Positions 37,452 to 45,409 of a stretch of 64,000 nucleotides of DNA are shown here, piece after piece; position 1 is the stretch's first letter, and each line of letters opens with the position of its first letter. The notes beneath the pieces were generated by a model. It was not told where the DNA came from. It saw only the letters and a program-made list of their open reading frames with translations, and ran no database searches. Location of the stretch: NCBI GenBank assembly GCA_964489835.1, contig CAZBBC010000001.1, positions 71,660-135,659 of the forward strand, read 5' to 3'. Origin of the DNA: CAZBBC01 sp964489835. Its GTDB lineage: Bacteria > Calditrichota > Calditrichia > JAJRVZ01. Made by a program: the position numbers and the translations under genes.

Positions 37452-37594
37452 TTTTTGACAGGATTAACAGGATAAACAAGATATAAAATAAATTCTTAAG
37501 ATTAATAAGTGTACTTGGTTAAAAATATAGCCGACTGAAAAATAATCACCAAGAGACAAATCAAATCCAGTAAATCCCGTTATCCTGTCAAAAA
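37452..37594. repeat. Palindromic GACAGGAT dispersed element
   Basis: The left end TTTTTGACAGGATTAACAGG (from 37452) and the right end, TTTTTGACAGGATAACGGGA when reversed (to 37594), are imperfect terminal inverted repeats of about 30 bases around an AT-rich core. ACAGGATTAACAGGAT-type repeats are known from many genomes. It fills most of the 260-base gap after amrA and may also act as a terminator. Confidence 0.65.
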
Positions 37595-37684
37595 TAAAAA
37601 TGTTTTAGGATCATTTTATAAAAAACCACAGATGCCCAAGAATTAAAGTCACCACCTACCCATCATGATTTTATTGCAATGGAA

Positions 37685-39184
37685 TTATGTTTTAAACCTT
37701 TGCCATATATTTCCTGTAATGATGCATGTCAGAGAACCAATCACGACAAACCAGGTCCAATGAACAATAGCTGGTATGCCTAATAATTTTGGGATCAGAA
37801 TAATCATTAGCATTACCAAAATCCCTGAAGTAAAACCGGCGATGGCGGCGGGTTGTTTGATATTCTTGAAAAAACGACCAAGTAAAAATGTACCCAGCAA
37901 ACCACCGTATGTTATGGACGCAATCCCCAGGGCGATTTCCACGACAGATTGTTGAACCTGAATAAAAAGAAAAGCAACAAGGGTCAAAATTACAGCCCAG
38001 ACAATGGTTAGTATTCGTGATATAATTAAATCATGTTTATCATTCTTTTCTTGAGCAAAGAACGGTTTGTATAAATCTAACATCGAAGAAGAAGAAAGTG
38101 AACTTATCGATCCGGCAAGGGTTGACATCGCCGCCGCCAATAATGCGGCGATGATAATACCTTTTATACCGACCGGTAAATAGTGGATAATAAAAAAAGG
38201 AAAAATTTCATCTGCTTTATGGAAGGGAGCCATCGGGTCAGTCAGAGAAACACCCTTGAAATATACATATAGCAATAAACCGATAATCAAAAAGAGAACA
38301 AACTGGAATATAACTAGCACCCCACTGCCGATGATTGCTTTTTGACTATCTTTTAAAGTTTTGGTTGTTAATAATCTTTGAACGATCAGCTGATCTGTTC
38401 CGTGTGAAGCCATTGAAAGAAATGTTCCCCCGATCAAACTGGCAATAATAGTGTATGGTTTTCTGAAAAAGTCTCCAATATTTTCACCAAGATTGAAATT
38501 AAATATTTCTGTTTTTTGACCCAGCATTTGCATGGTCCCAGACGAAGGAAGACTATTTAATAAAATAATCAATGCGAGGATTGCACCTCCGATATAGATT
38601 GTCATTTGTAATACATCTGCCCAGATAACACCTTTTACGCCCCCCGTATAAGTGTAAATCAAACTGACCAGAGTTATGATAATAATCGCCACGATATAGA
38701 TCTTGAAATTACTCCACCGGGAAAAATAGGAAGTTGATTTAAAGATTATTGCCAGAGGAATAGCCGTTGCAAAAAGACGAACACCGTCCGCAGCGACCCG
38801 CGTAAACAGAAATACCGAGGAAGCATACCGTCGTGTTATATTACCAAATCGATTTTCCAGGTAAGTATAGGCGGTCGCCAGCTCACCCTTGCGATAGGAC
38901 GGCAAGAAAAATACTGCGACTAAAATACGGGCAATTAAATATCCGATGGTAAGTTGCAGGAAATTCAGATTTGATATATAGGCCAGACCGGGAATACTGA
39001 TAAAAGTCAGGCTGCTGGTTTCAGCTGCGACGATGGAAAAGGAGACCGCCCACCAGGGCACGCTTTTTCCACCCATGAAATAATCTTTGGTTGACTTTTG
39101 TTTCCCGCCAGCAAGTGACCCGATCAGTGCTACCGTGACCAGATACATGATTATAATGAGGGAATCAATGGCCGAAATTTCCAA
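37685..39184 (-). CDS. Sodium:solute symporter (SSS family), second copy
   Basis: 499 residues with about 13 TM helices, started at the TTG at 39184 because GGAG lies seven bases before it; a longer in-frame TTG (39211) would overlap the Tex gene. KDYFMGGKSVPWWAVSFSIVAAETS and GGVKGVIWADVLQM are SSS-family hallmarks. The substrate is unknown. It follows the Tex gene by 4 bases, so the two are co-transcribed. It is not closely similar to the symporter at 25140. Confidence 0.9.
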   Translation of the reverse strand: MEISAIDSLIIIMYLVTVALIGSLAGGKQKSTKDYFMGGKSVPWWAVSFSIVAAETSSLTFISIPGLAYISNLNFLQLTIGYLIARILVAVFFLPSYRKGELATAYTYLENRFGNITRRYASSVFLFTRVAADGVRLFATAIPLAIIFKSTSYFSRWSNFKIYIVAIIIITLVSLIYTYTGGVKGVIWADVLQMTIYIGGAILALIILLNSLPSSGTMQMLGQKTEIFNFNLGENIGDFFRKPYTIIASLIGGTFLSMASHGTDQLIVQRLLTTKTLKDSQKAIIGSGVLVIFQFVLFLIIGLLLYVYFKGVSLTDPMAPFHKADEIFPFFIIHYLPVGIKGIIIAALLAAAMSTLAGSISSLSSSSMLDLYKPFFAQEKNDKHDLIISRILTIVWAVILTLVAFLFIQVQQSVVEIALGIASITYGGLLGTFLLGRFFKNIKQPAAIAGFTSGILVMLMIILIPKLLGIPAIVHWTWFVVIGSLTCIITGNIWQRFKT

Positions 39185-39188
39185 AAAT

Positions 39189-41375
39189 TTACTCCATAGA
39201 TTTTTTGTCAAGGTTAAATTTCATGCTAAGTGCAATACGTTCACGTTCAATATCGATGGAAAGCACTTTTACATCAACCACATCACCCACCTGTACAATA
39301 TCGTAAGGAGATTTAGTATAGCGCGTGGTCAGATTGCTGATATGAACCAAGCCGTCATGTTTTACTCCAATATCAACAAACGCCCCAAAATCAACGACAT
39401 TTCGTACGGTACCTTTTAATATCATTCCCTCTTTCAAATCCTCCATTTGAAGTACATCCTGTCGGAAGATCGGTTTAGGCATTTCGTCACGGGGATCCCT
39501 ACCCGGTTTTTCTAAATCATTTAATATGTCTATTAATGTAGGTAAGCCACAGGCCATTTCCTCTGCCAGTTTGTCCAGCGATATTTTTTCCCGGGTTATT
39601 TTCTCTTTTAAATGATATCCCCCTTGATTTATATCAGAAACAGAAAATTTTTCTAAAAGTTTACGGGTTATGTCATAGGATTCCGGATGAATAGAGGTCG
39701 CATCCAGGGGATTACTCCCATTGGAAATACGTAAAAATCCGGCAGCTTGCTCAAAAGCGGTTTGACCAATACCGGAAACCTTTTTAATCTCTTCGCGATT
39801 GTTAAAGGGACCGGTGTTTTCCCGGTAAGATACTATTTTTTCAGCCGTCTTTTTATTTAAACCGGAAATATGCATTAGAAGTGATTGCGAAGCAGTATTA
39901 AGATCCACACCAACAAGATTTACGCAGGATTCTACCACTCTATCCAGAGCTTCTGTAAGCATTTTTTGGTTTATATCATGCTGGTAGAGACCAACGCCGA
40001 TACTTTTTGGATCTATTTTTACCAGTTCCGCCAGAGGGTCCAGTAAGCGCCGGGCGATAGAAATATTTCCCCGCATACTGGCTTCCAGGTCCGGGAATTC
40101 TATTTTTGCTATTTCTGAAGCCGAATAAACAGAAGCACCGGCTTCACTGACTACGACATAGACAACTTCTTTTTCTGACTTTATTTCTTTAATAAGGTCA
40201 GTAACCATTAACTCCGTTTCCCGGCAAGCGGTGCCATTCCCAATCGCGATAATGTCTATTTTGTACTGGTCGATTAAATCCCTTAAAGTTGATTTTGCCT
40301 TGAAATATTCTTTTTGCGGTGGATGAGGAAAAATGGTCTCCCCTTTCAGATATTTACCGGTTTCGTCAATAACGGCCACTTTACAGCCTGTCCGGAAACC
40401 GGGATCAATACCCATAATTCGTTTTTTACTGACAGGGGATTGCAGAAGTAAGTTTTTAAGATTTACGGAGAAAATACTGATGGCGTGTTTTTCTGCCCTT
40501 TCTGTCATTTGAGACCGGATTTCGCGGTGAACAGCGGGGGCAATTAAACGGATATATGAATCTTTTATTGTAGCCAGAAGTTCGTCATAAAAAATGGATT
40601 GATCATTTGTCAAAAATTCTTCCTGTATGATTTGATAAACGGTTTCGATGTCAATATCCATGTCCACTTTAAGAGATGATTCCTTCTCTCCGCGGTTGAT
40701 TGCTAAAATGCGGTGAGGGGGAATATGCTTAATCGGCTCTTTATAATCTGCATACATCTCATAATCACGATTCTCTGATTTGTCTCTCACTTTTGATTGA
40801 ATAAGACCTTGTTTGTTTATCAAATCGCGGATTTTTTTCCGGATTTCTGCATTTTCGGATATTATTTCTGCCAGGATGTCCTTTGCACCGGATAAGGCCT
40901 CTTCCGCTGTATTAACATCTTTCTCAGGATTTATATAATGCGAACATATCTCTAAAGGCTCACCCTCAGTTATTTCCTGGGAAAAAATTATTTGAGCCAA
41001 CGGTTCAAGACCTTTCTCTCTGGCCACACTGGCGCGTGTTTTCTTTTTCGGCCGGTACGGCAGGTACAGATCTTCGAGCTCCTGCAATTTATAAGTTGCT
41101 TCGATCTTCTTTTTAAGTTCCGGAGTCAGTTTACCCTGCTCTTCTATTGAATGAAGAATCGTTTGTTTACGAGCTTCGACCGTACGCAGGTATTTCACTT
41201 CTTCCTGTATTTTTCTGATTTGCTCCTCATCCAGGCTTCCGGTTTTTTCTTTGCGATAGCGTGAAATAAATGGCACCGTTTGATCATCATCCAACATCTC
41301 GACAGTATTGCGGATCTGGATAACCTTCAGGTGTAAATCATCGGCGATCATTTGATATAGATTTTCTTCTGTCAT
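39189..41375 (-). CDS. tex: Tex family S1-domain RNA-binding protein
   Basis: 728 residues in the usual Tex order: helical N-terminal region, YqgF/RNase-H-like domain (about 325-460, GIDPGFRTGCKVAVID), helix-hairpin-helix region (about 490-560) and C-terminal S1 domain (about 655-725, LKGTVRNVVDFGAFVDIGV). Tex binds nucleic acid and associates with transcription and RNA decay; it is often conserved but not essential. The length is slightly short but complete. The symporter gene follows. Confidence 0.95.
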   Translation of the reverse strand: MTEENLYQMIADDLHLKVIQIRNTVEMLDDDQTVPFISRYRKEKTGSLDEEQIRKIQEEVKYLRTVEARKQTILHSIEEQGKLTPELKKKIEATYKLQELEDLYLPYRPKKKTRASVAREKGLEPLAQIIFSQEITEGEPLEICSHYINPEKDVNTAEEALSGAKDILAEIISENAEIRKKIRDLINKQGLIQSKVRDKSENRDYEMYADYKEPIKHIPPHRILAINRGEKESSLKVDMDIDIETVYQIIQEEFLTNDQSIFYDELLATIKDSYIRLIAPAVHREIRSQMTERAEKHAISIFSVNLKNLLLQSPVSKKRIMGIDPGFRTGCKVAVIDETGKYLKGETIFPHPPQKEYFKAKSTLRDLIDQYKIDIIAIGNGTACRETELMVTDLIKEIKSEKEVVYVVVSEAGASVYSASEIAKIEFPDLEASMRGNISIARRLLDPLAELVKIDPKSIGVGLYQHDINQKMLTEALDRVVESCVNLVGVDLNTASQSLLMHISGLNKKTAEKIVSYRENTGPFNNREEIKKVSGIGQTAFEQAAGFLRISNGSNPLDATSIHPESYDITRKLLEKFSVSDINQGGYHLKEKITREKISLDKLAEEMACGLPTLIDILNDLEKPGRDPRDEMPKPIFRQDVLQMEDLKEGMILKGTVRNVVDFGAFVDIGVKHDGLVHISNLTTRYTKSPYDIVQVGDVVDVKVLSIDIERERIALSMKFNLDKKSME

Positions 41376-41427
41376 GGTGATTTATCTTTATGTTTGTGAT
41401 ATTAATATCAACATTCATGTATTTGAT

Positions 41428-41451
41428 AGAGACGTTGCATATAACGTCTCT
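41428..41451. repeat. AGAGACGTT palindrome
   Basis: AGAGACGTT (41428-41436) and AACGTCTCT (41443-41451) are perfect 9-base arms around GCATAT. The motif resembles the (GT)AGAGACGTTGCATGCAACGTCTCTAC-type palindromes dispersed in many bacteria. It lies in the divergent gap between tex and nth, where nothing else is evident. Confidence 0.65.
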
Positions 41452-41668
41452 GCCTTATGACCAAGACAACAATATCTTTATTATCATAAAATTCAATCAT
41501 GTTCTGCGCAATATTTCTACCTTTTGATCAATGACCGGGTCAAATTCAGTAATTTTTATTACATTCGCAATAATAAAATTTACGTGTCAATCATAATGTC
41601 TCACAACAAACGAATAAGGATAAATTTTAAATATTTAATTAAATTGAATCAAACCGGATGATTAAAAC

Positions 41669-42307
41669 ATGTTAGATAAGCCCGAAATACGAAAGGTACT
41701 CCTTTTATTAAATAAACAATATGCCACTACAAAAACAGCCCTTCAGTATGGGACCCCTTTCCAGCTGCTTATTTCGACCATACTAGCGGCACAGAGTACC
41801 GATAAACAAGTCAATATCATTACTAAAGAGTTATTTAAATATTATCCGGATGCAAAAAGTTATTTGCAATTATCTCTGGCGGAACTTGAAGATAAAATCA
41901 GGACAGTTGGGCTGTATAAATCGAAAGCAAGAAATATCCTCACGACTTGTCAGATGCTTATAGAAAAATACCGGGGCGAAATCCCCCTGACCCGAGAAAA
42001 ATTGATGGAATTACCCGGGGTAGGACGAAAAACCGCTAATGTGGTTTTAAGTATCGTTACCGATTTTAAAGCGATTGCCGTTGATACTCATGTCTTTCGA
42101 GTTTCCAATCGTATCGGTCTGGCTGCGGCAAGAGATGTGCGTAGAACGGAAGAAGATTTGATGAAAAATATTCCCCAGGAGGATTGGTCGGATGCCCACC
42201 ACTGGTTGATCTGGCATGGCCGGAAGATTTGCCGCGCGCGAAATCCATTGTGCGAGACCTGTTTTCTTCGTAATTATTGTCTTTATAATAAATTCAAGAA
42301 TGGCTAA
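41669..42307 (+). CDS. nth: Endonuclease III, DNA glycosylase/AP lyase
   Basis: 212 residues. The helix-hairpin-helix LPGVGRKTANVV carries catalytic Lys121, and Asp139 follows in AVDTHVFRV. The C-terminal 4Fe-4S cluster ligands Cys188, Cys195, Cys198 and Cys204 have the standard CX6CX2CX5C spacing. It excises oxidised pyrimidines in base-excision repair. All key residues are present. Confidence 0.97.
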   Translation: MLDKPEIRKVLLLLNKQYATTKTALQYGTPFQLLISTILAAQSTDKQVNIITKELFKYYPDAKSYLQLSLAELEDKIRTVGLYKSKARNILTTCQMLIEKYRGEIPLTREKLMELPGVGRKTANVVLSIVTDFKAIAVDTHVFRVSNRIGLAAARDVRRTEEDLMKNIPQEDWSDAHHWLIWHGRKICRARNPLCETCFLRNYCLYNKFKNG

Positions 42308-42458
42308 AAAAAATACCCTTACCATCATTGTAAATTCCTCTTCAGAGGAATGAAGCAATCTCTGATCTCTTGTAACTAAATTCTCAAACCACTATATTTC
42401 TTTATTAAAATTATTTATTTTTGCTCTTACTCAGTAATTATGGACATATAATCAATGA

Positions 42459-42550
42459 TTATAAGAGATTGCGTCGTTGCTCATTCTTCGCAACTCGCAA
42501 TGATGTCACAGAATGTGTCATTGCGAGCGTTAGCGGAGCAATCTTATAAG
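42459..42550. repeat. TCATTGCGAG-type palindromic repeat
   Basis: The left half (from TTATAAGAGATTGC) and the right half (…TCATTGCGAGCG…GCAATCTTATAAG) are imperfect inverted copies that meet at ACAGAATGT near 42508-42516. Elements of this form, reading TCATTGCGAGCG.AGCGAAGCAATC, are common across unrelated bacteria. It occupies the 324-base gap before the aminotransferase gene. No gene is seen there. Confidence 0.7.
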
Positions 42551-42631
42551 TTTTTGCTGGGTTAAGAACAAGATCATTAAAATCTTAATAATTTTGTATT
42601 AGCTTTCATAATTCATTAAGAGAGTTTAACA

Positions 42632-43834
42632 ATGCCTGAATTATCCAATCGTGGTACAGAGATGCCCCCTTCTCCGATTCGTAAACTGGTACCATTCGCC
42701 GATAAGGCTAAGGAACAAGGTAAACATGTTTACCACCTGAACATCGGACAGCCCGATATCAGTACACCGAATACTTATTGGGAAGCGATCAAACACCATG
42801 GCCGTCAGGTACTGGAATATGGTCCCTCGGCCGGTTTAACTTCTTATCGAAATAAACTGATCGAATATTATAAACGTCTCGAAATCTCTCTTGATCTCGA
42901 CGACATAATTGTTACAACCGGTGGAAGTGAAGCAATAATTTTTGCCTTAATGGCAATTACCGATCCTGATGATGAAATCATCATTCCGGAACCATTCTAT
43001 ACTAATTACAATGGTTTTGCGATAGAGGCGGCAGCAAAAGTTGTACCGATAACTTCCAGAATAGAGGATGATTTTCAACTCCCCCCTATCGATACAATTC
43101 GCCAAAAAATTACCCCAAAAACCCGGGCAATTCTAATTTGTAATCCGAATAATCCTACCGGATATGTATATTCTAAAAATGAGCTAGAATCTTTACGCAA
43201 AATTGTGTTAGAACATGATCTTTTTCTTTTAGCCGATGAAGTGTACCGTGAATTTTGTTATGATGGACTAAAACATTTCAGTGCCATGCATCTTTCGGGA
43301 ATAGAGGATCGTACGATTTTATTAGACAGTATCTCGAAGAGATACTCAGCCTGTGGAGCACGGATTGGTTGTTTAATATCAAAAAATCATGAGATCACCA
43401 ATGCTGCCTTGAAATTTGGAATGGCCAGACTATGTCCGCCAACTCTGGAACAATTAGGAGCCGAGGCTGGTATTGATACAGAAGACGAGTATTTTGAAAA
43501 AGTCTTAAAAGAGTATACAGATCGTAGAGATGTTATGGTTAAGGCTTTACGGGAAATACCTGGGGTTTTGGCGCCAAACCCGAAAGGGGCTTTTTACCTG
43601 ATCGCTCGATTACCCGTCGATGATGCCGATAAATTCGCCCAATGGCTACTCACCGATTTTCAGGTAAACGGTGAAACAACAATGATTGCTCCCGCCAATG
43701 GTTTTTATTCAACGGCGGATCTGGGCCGGGACGAAGTTCGTATCGCTTATGTGTTAAATATTGCGGATATTGAAAAAGCAATGAAGATTCTTGCTGAAGG
43801 TTTAAAGGTTTATCCGGGAAGAAAAGAATGGTGA
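42632..43834 (+). CDS. Class I/II PLP-dependent aminotransferase
   Basis: 400 residues, fold type I. NPNNPTGYVY (171-180), Asp202 and Tyr205 (ADEVYREF), Schiff-base Lys236 (DSISKRYSACGARIG) and Arg244 are all where expected, and a second substrate Arg falls in GRDEVRIAYV near the end. It resembles aspartate/aromatic aminotransferases of the AAT-I gamma-type; the amino acid used is not certain. AAGAGAG precedes the ATG. It converges with the HAD gene. Confidence 0.92.
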   Translation: MPELSNRGTEMPPSPIRKLVPFADKAKEQGKHVYHLNIGQPDISTPNTYWEAIKHHGRQVLEYGPSAGLTSYRNKLIEYYKRLEISLDLDDIIVTTGGSEAIIFALMAITDPDDEIIIPEPFYTNYNGFAIEAAAKVVPITSRIEDDFQLPPIDTIRQKITPKTRAILICNPNNPTGYVYSKNELESLRKIVLEHDLFLLADEVYREFCYDGLKHFSAMHLSGIEDRTILLDSISKRYSACGARIGCLISKNHEITNAALKFGMARLCPPTLEQLGAEAGIDTEDEYFEKVLKEYTDRRDVMVKALREIPGVLAPNPKGAFYLIARLPVDDADKFAQWLLTDFQVNGETTMIAPANGFYSTADLGRDEVRIAYVLNIADIEKAMKILAEGLKVYPGRKEW

Positions 43835-43870
43835 TAAGTGTTTTCCTTTCCTGCTTCCTTTTTCCTACTT

Positions 43871-43900
43871 CTCCTCGTGTTCTTCGAGCCCTTCGTAGTT
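43871..43900. repeat. CTTCGTG-type tandem repeat
   Basis: Three imperfect 10-base units, CTCCTCGTGT, TCTTCGAGCC and CTTCGTAGTT, lie between the convergent aminotransferase and HAD genes. CTTCGTGTTCTTCG-like repeats are dispersed in many bacterial genomes. Confidence 0.5.
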
Positions 43901-43911
43901 AAAAAAGATCT

Positions 43912-44637
43912 TTAACCGGAGATAATTTTATCTATCAAGTGAGGTAATGCTTCATAGCTGTCAATTGTATAGTCAGCCTGAGAGTTACCGGAGATATTTA
44001 TATTGTTACCGATGAATTTTATACTGATACCACCGGCGTCTTTTATACCTTTTACATCGGTATGTTCCAAATCTCCTATATGAATTAATCTGGAGCAATT
44101 CACTTCTAGACTTTTACAGGTTAGTTGAAAAACGGAGGCATGTGGCTTACAATATTTTTGTTCGTCGGAAAATACGAGTGAACGAAAATTTGAAAGCAAT
44201 TGCTCTTTTTCTAAAAAGCCACGTATATATTCGCCGGTGATATATCCAGTATCGGAAATAATTCCCAGGGGATATTTTTCTGCTAACTGAGTAACAATTG
44301 TTTTCGCTGAACGAATATTCTGTGGGGGGATCTTGAAAATCAAATTTCCAAAATAATCGGAAATTTGGTTTACTTCATTATCGTTTAAATCAACCCCCAG
44401 GATTTTTGCCATATACTGAATCCGTTCCGACGGCGTCGGAGTTCGCTGTTTATTTTGCCAATTCTGAAGAAACAGGTCCATTGACGCACTAAATGCCGCT
44501 TCAACGGTTTTGAATTTATATTTTTTGTAATTGGCAATAATTTTGCGAAAATATCCAACCCGTAATTTCTGACGTTTGGATTCGGCCCCATTACCATACA
44601 AAGTATTCCAGAAATCGAAGGAAATACCGTAATTCAT
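43912..44637 (-). CDS. HAD-superfamily hydrolase with D-x-W motif I
   Basis: 241 residues. Motif I is SFDFWNTLY (Asp8, Trp10), motif II GIISDTG, motif III CKPHASVFQ and motif IV HIGDLEHTD. The nucleophile Asp8 is present, but the second Asp, which acts as acid/base in phosphatases, is Trp. This is also seen in L-2-haloacid-dehalogenase-type or non-phosphatase members. The substrate is unknown. It begins 4 bases after the TPR gene and is the last gene of a three-gene operon. Confidence 0.85.
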   Translation of the reverse strand: MNYGISFDFWNTLYGNGAESKRQKLRVGYFRKIIANYKKYKFKTVEAAFSASMDLFLQNWQNKQRTPTPSERIQYMAKILGVDLNDNEVNQISDYFGNLIFKIPPQNIRSAKTIVTQLAEKYPLGIISDTGYITGEYIRGFLEKEQLLSNFRSLVFSDEQKYCKPHASVFQLTCKSLEVNCSRLIHIGDLEHTDVKGIKDAGGISIKFIGNNINISGNSQADYTIDSYEALPHLIDKIISG

Positions 44638-44641
44638 CTAT

Positions 44642-45400
44642 CTAGAGGTCTTCTAACCTTTCCTGTGCATCTTTTTTATGTTTATCATCATCTGCATCTG
44701 ATTTGGGGAGATCCAGACATATTTGATACTCTGCCCGTGCTTCTTCTTCAAGATCCATCATCTCATATGTTATCCCCAATTCCAGGTGATGATTAATATG
44801 GTTTGGCTTGATCTTGATTGCCTTTTGGAATGCAGCGACTGCGTTTTCATCACTTGCATCATCAGGCACGCCCCCGAGAAAAATATCAGCAAATCCTTTC
44901 TCGATCCAGCTTAAATTGGCCAATTTACGGTTCCATCGCCCAAGTACATGATAGGCAATATCATCCATAGGATCATTTTTAATAGCCAGATCCACTTCCT
45001 GTTTAATTTCTTTAGAAAGTTTGATTCTTTCTTTTGCTCCTGCATCGAGTGCAACTCTACCAAGGGCAATACTTAAAAAAAGGTGACCTTTGGATCCTGT
45101 CGAATCGATGCGTGTCGCCCGGCGGGCATGCTCGCTACCCTTTTGATAATAATCTGCCCGTTCATCATCGTCCACAATTGTTTCCCCAACATCCACAAAA
45201 GCACGAGCCGTTTTCCAATTGGCGTCGTAATTCAATGAATCCAGAGAATAAGCAAAAAGATACGCTTTAAGTGCCCCTTTATTATCAAAAATTTGGAAAA
45301 GGCTATCGCCCACAGCCATCTCTTTGTTTACTTTGTCGCCGGCAATAGCGGAAAAGACAAAAATGCAGCTGAAAATACTGACTGTAATTAATCGTGTCAT
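44642..45400 (-). CDS. Exported TPR protein resembling RMDN/FAM82 proteins
   Basis: 252 residues with a signal peptide (about 1-21, ending SAIAG) and TPR-like helices throughout. Residues from about 150 contain HVLGRWNRKLANLSWIEKG, then a DENAVAAFQKAIKIKPN repeat and a C-terminal TPR. The HxLGRW..xxANLSWIE block is a hallmark of regulator of microtubule dynamics (RMDN/FAM82) proteins of eukaryotes and their bacterial homologues. A scaffolding role in the envelope is likely; no catalytic motif is seen. It lies 9 bases after the HEAT-cyclophilin gene and 4 before the HAD gene. Confidence 0.82.
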   Translation of the reverse strand: MTRLITVSIFSCIFVFSAIAGDKVNKEMAVGDSLFQIFDNKGALKAYLFAYSLDSLNYDANWKTARAFVDVGETIVDDDERADYYQKGSEHARRATRIDSTGSKGHLFLSIALGRVALDAGAKERIKLSKEIKQEVDLAIKNDPMDDIAYHVLGRWNRKLANLSWIEKGFADIFLGGVPDDASDENAVAAFQKAIKIKPNHINHHLELGITYEMMDLEEEARAEYQICLDLPKSDADDDKHKKDAQERLEDL

Positions 45401-45409
45401 GGGAACCTC

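Noticed and set aside
37452..42550. Possible CRISPR array in the repeat-bearing gaps
   Set aside because: The repeats are palindromes or short tandems without regular spacers.
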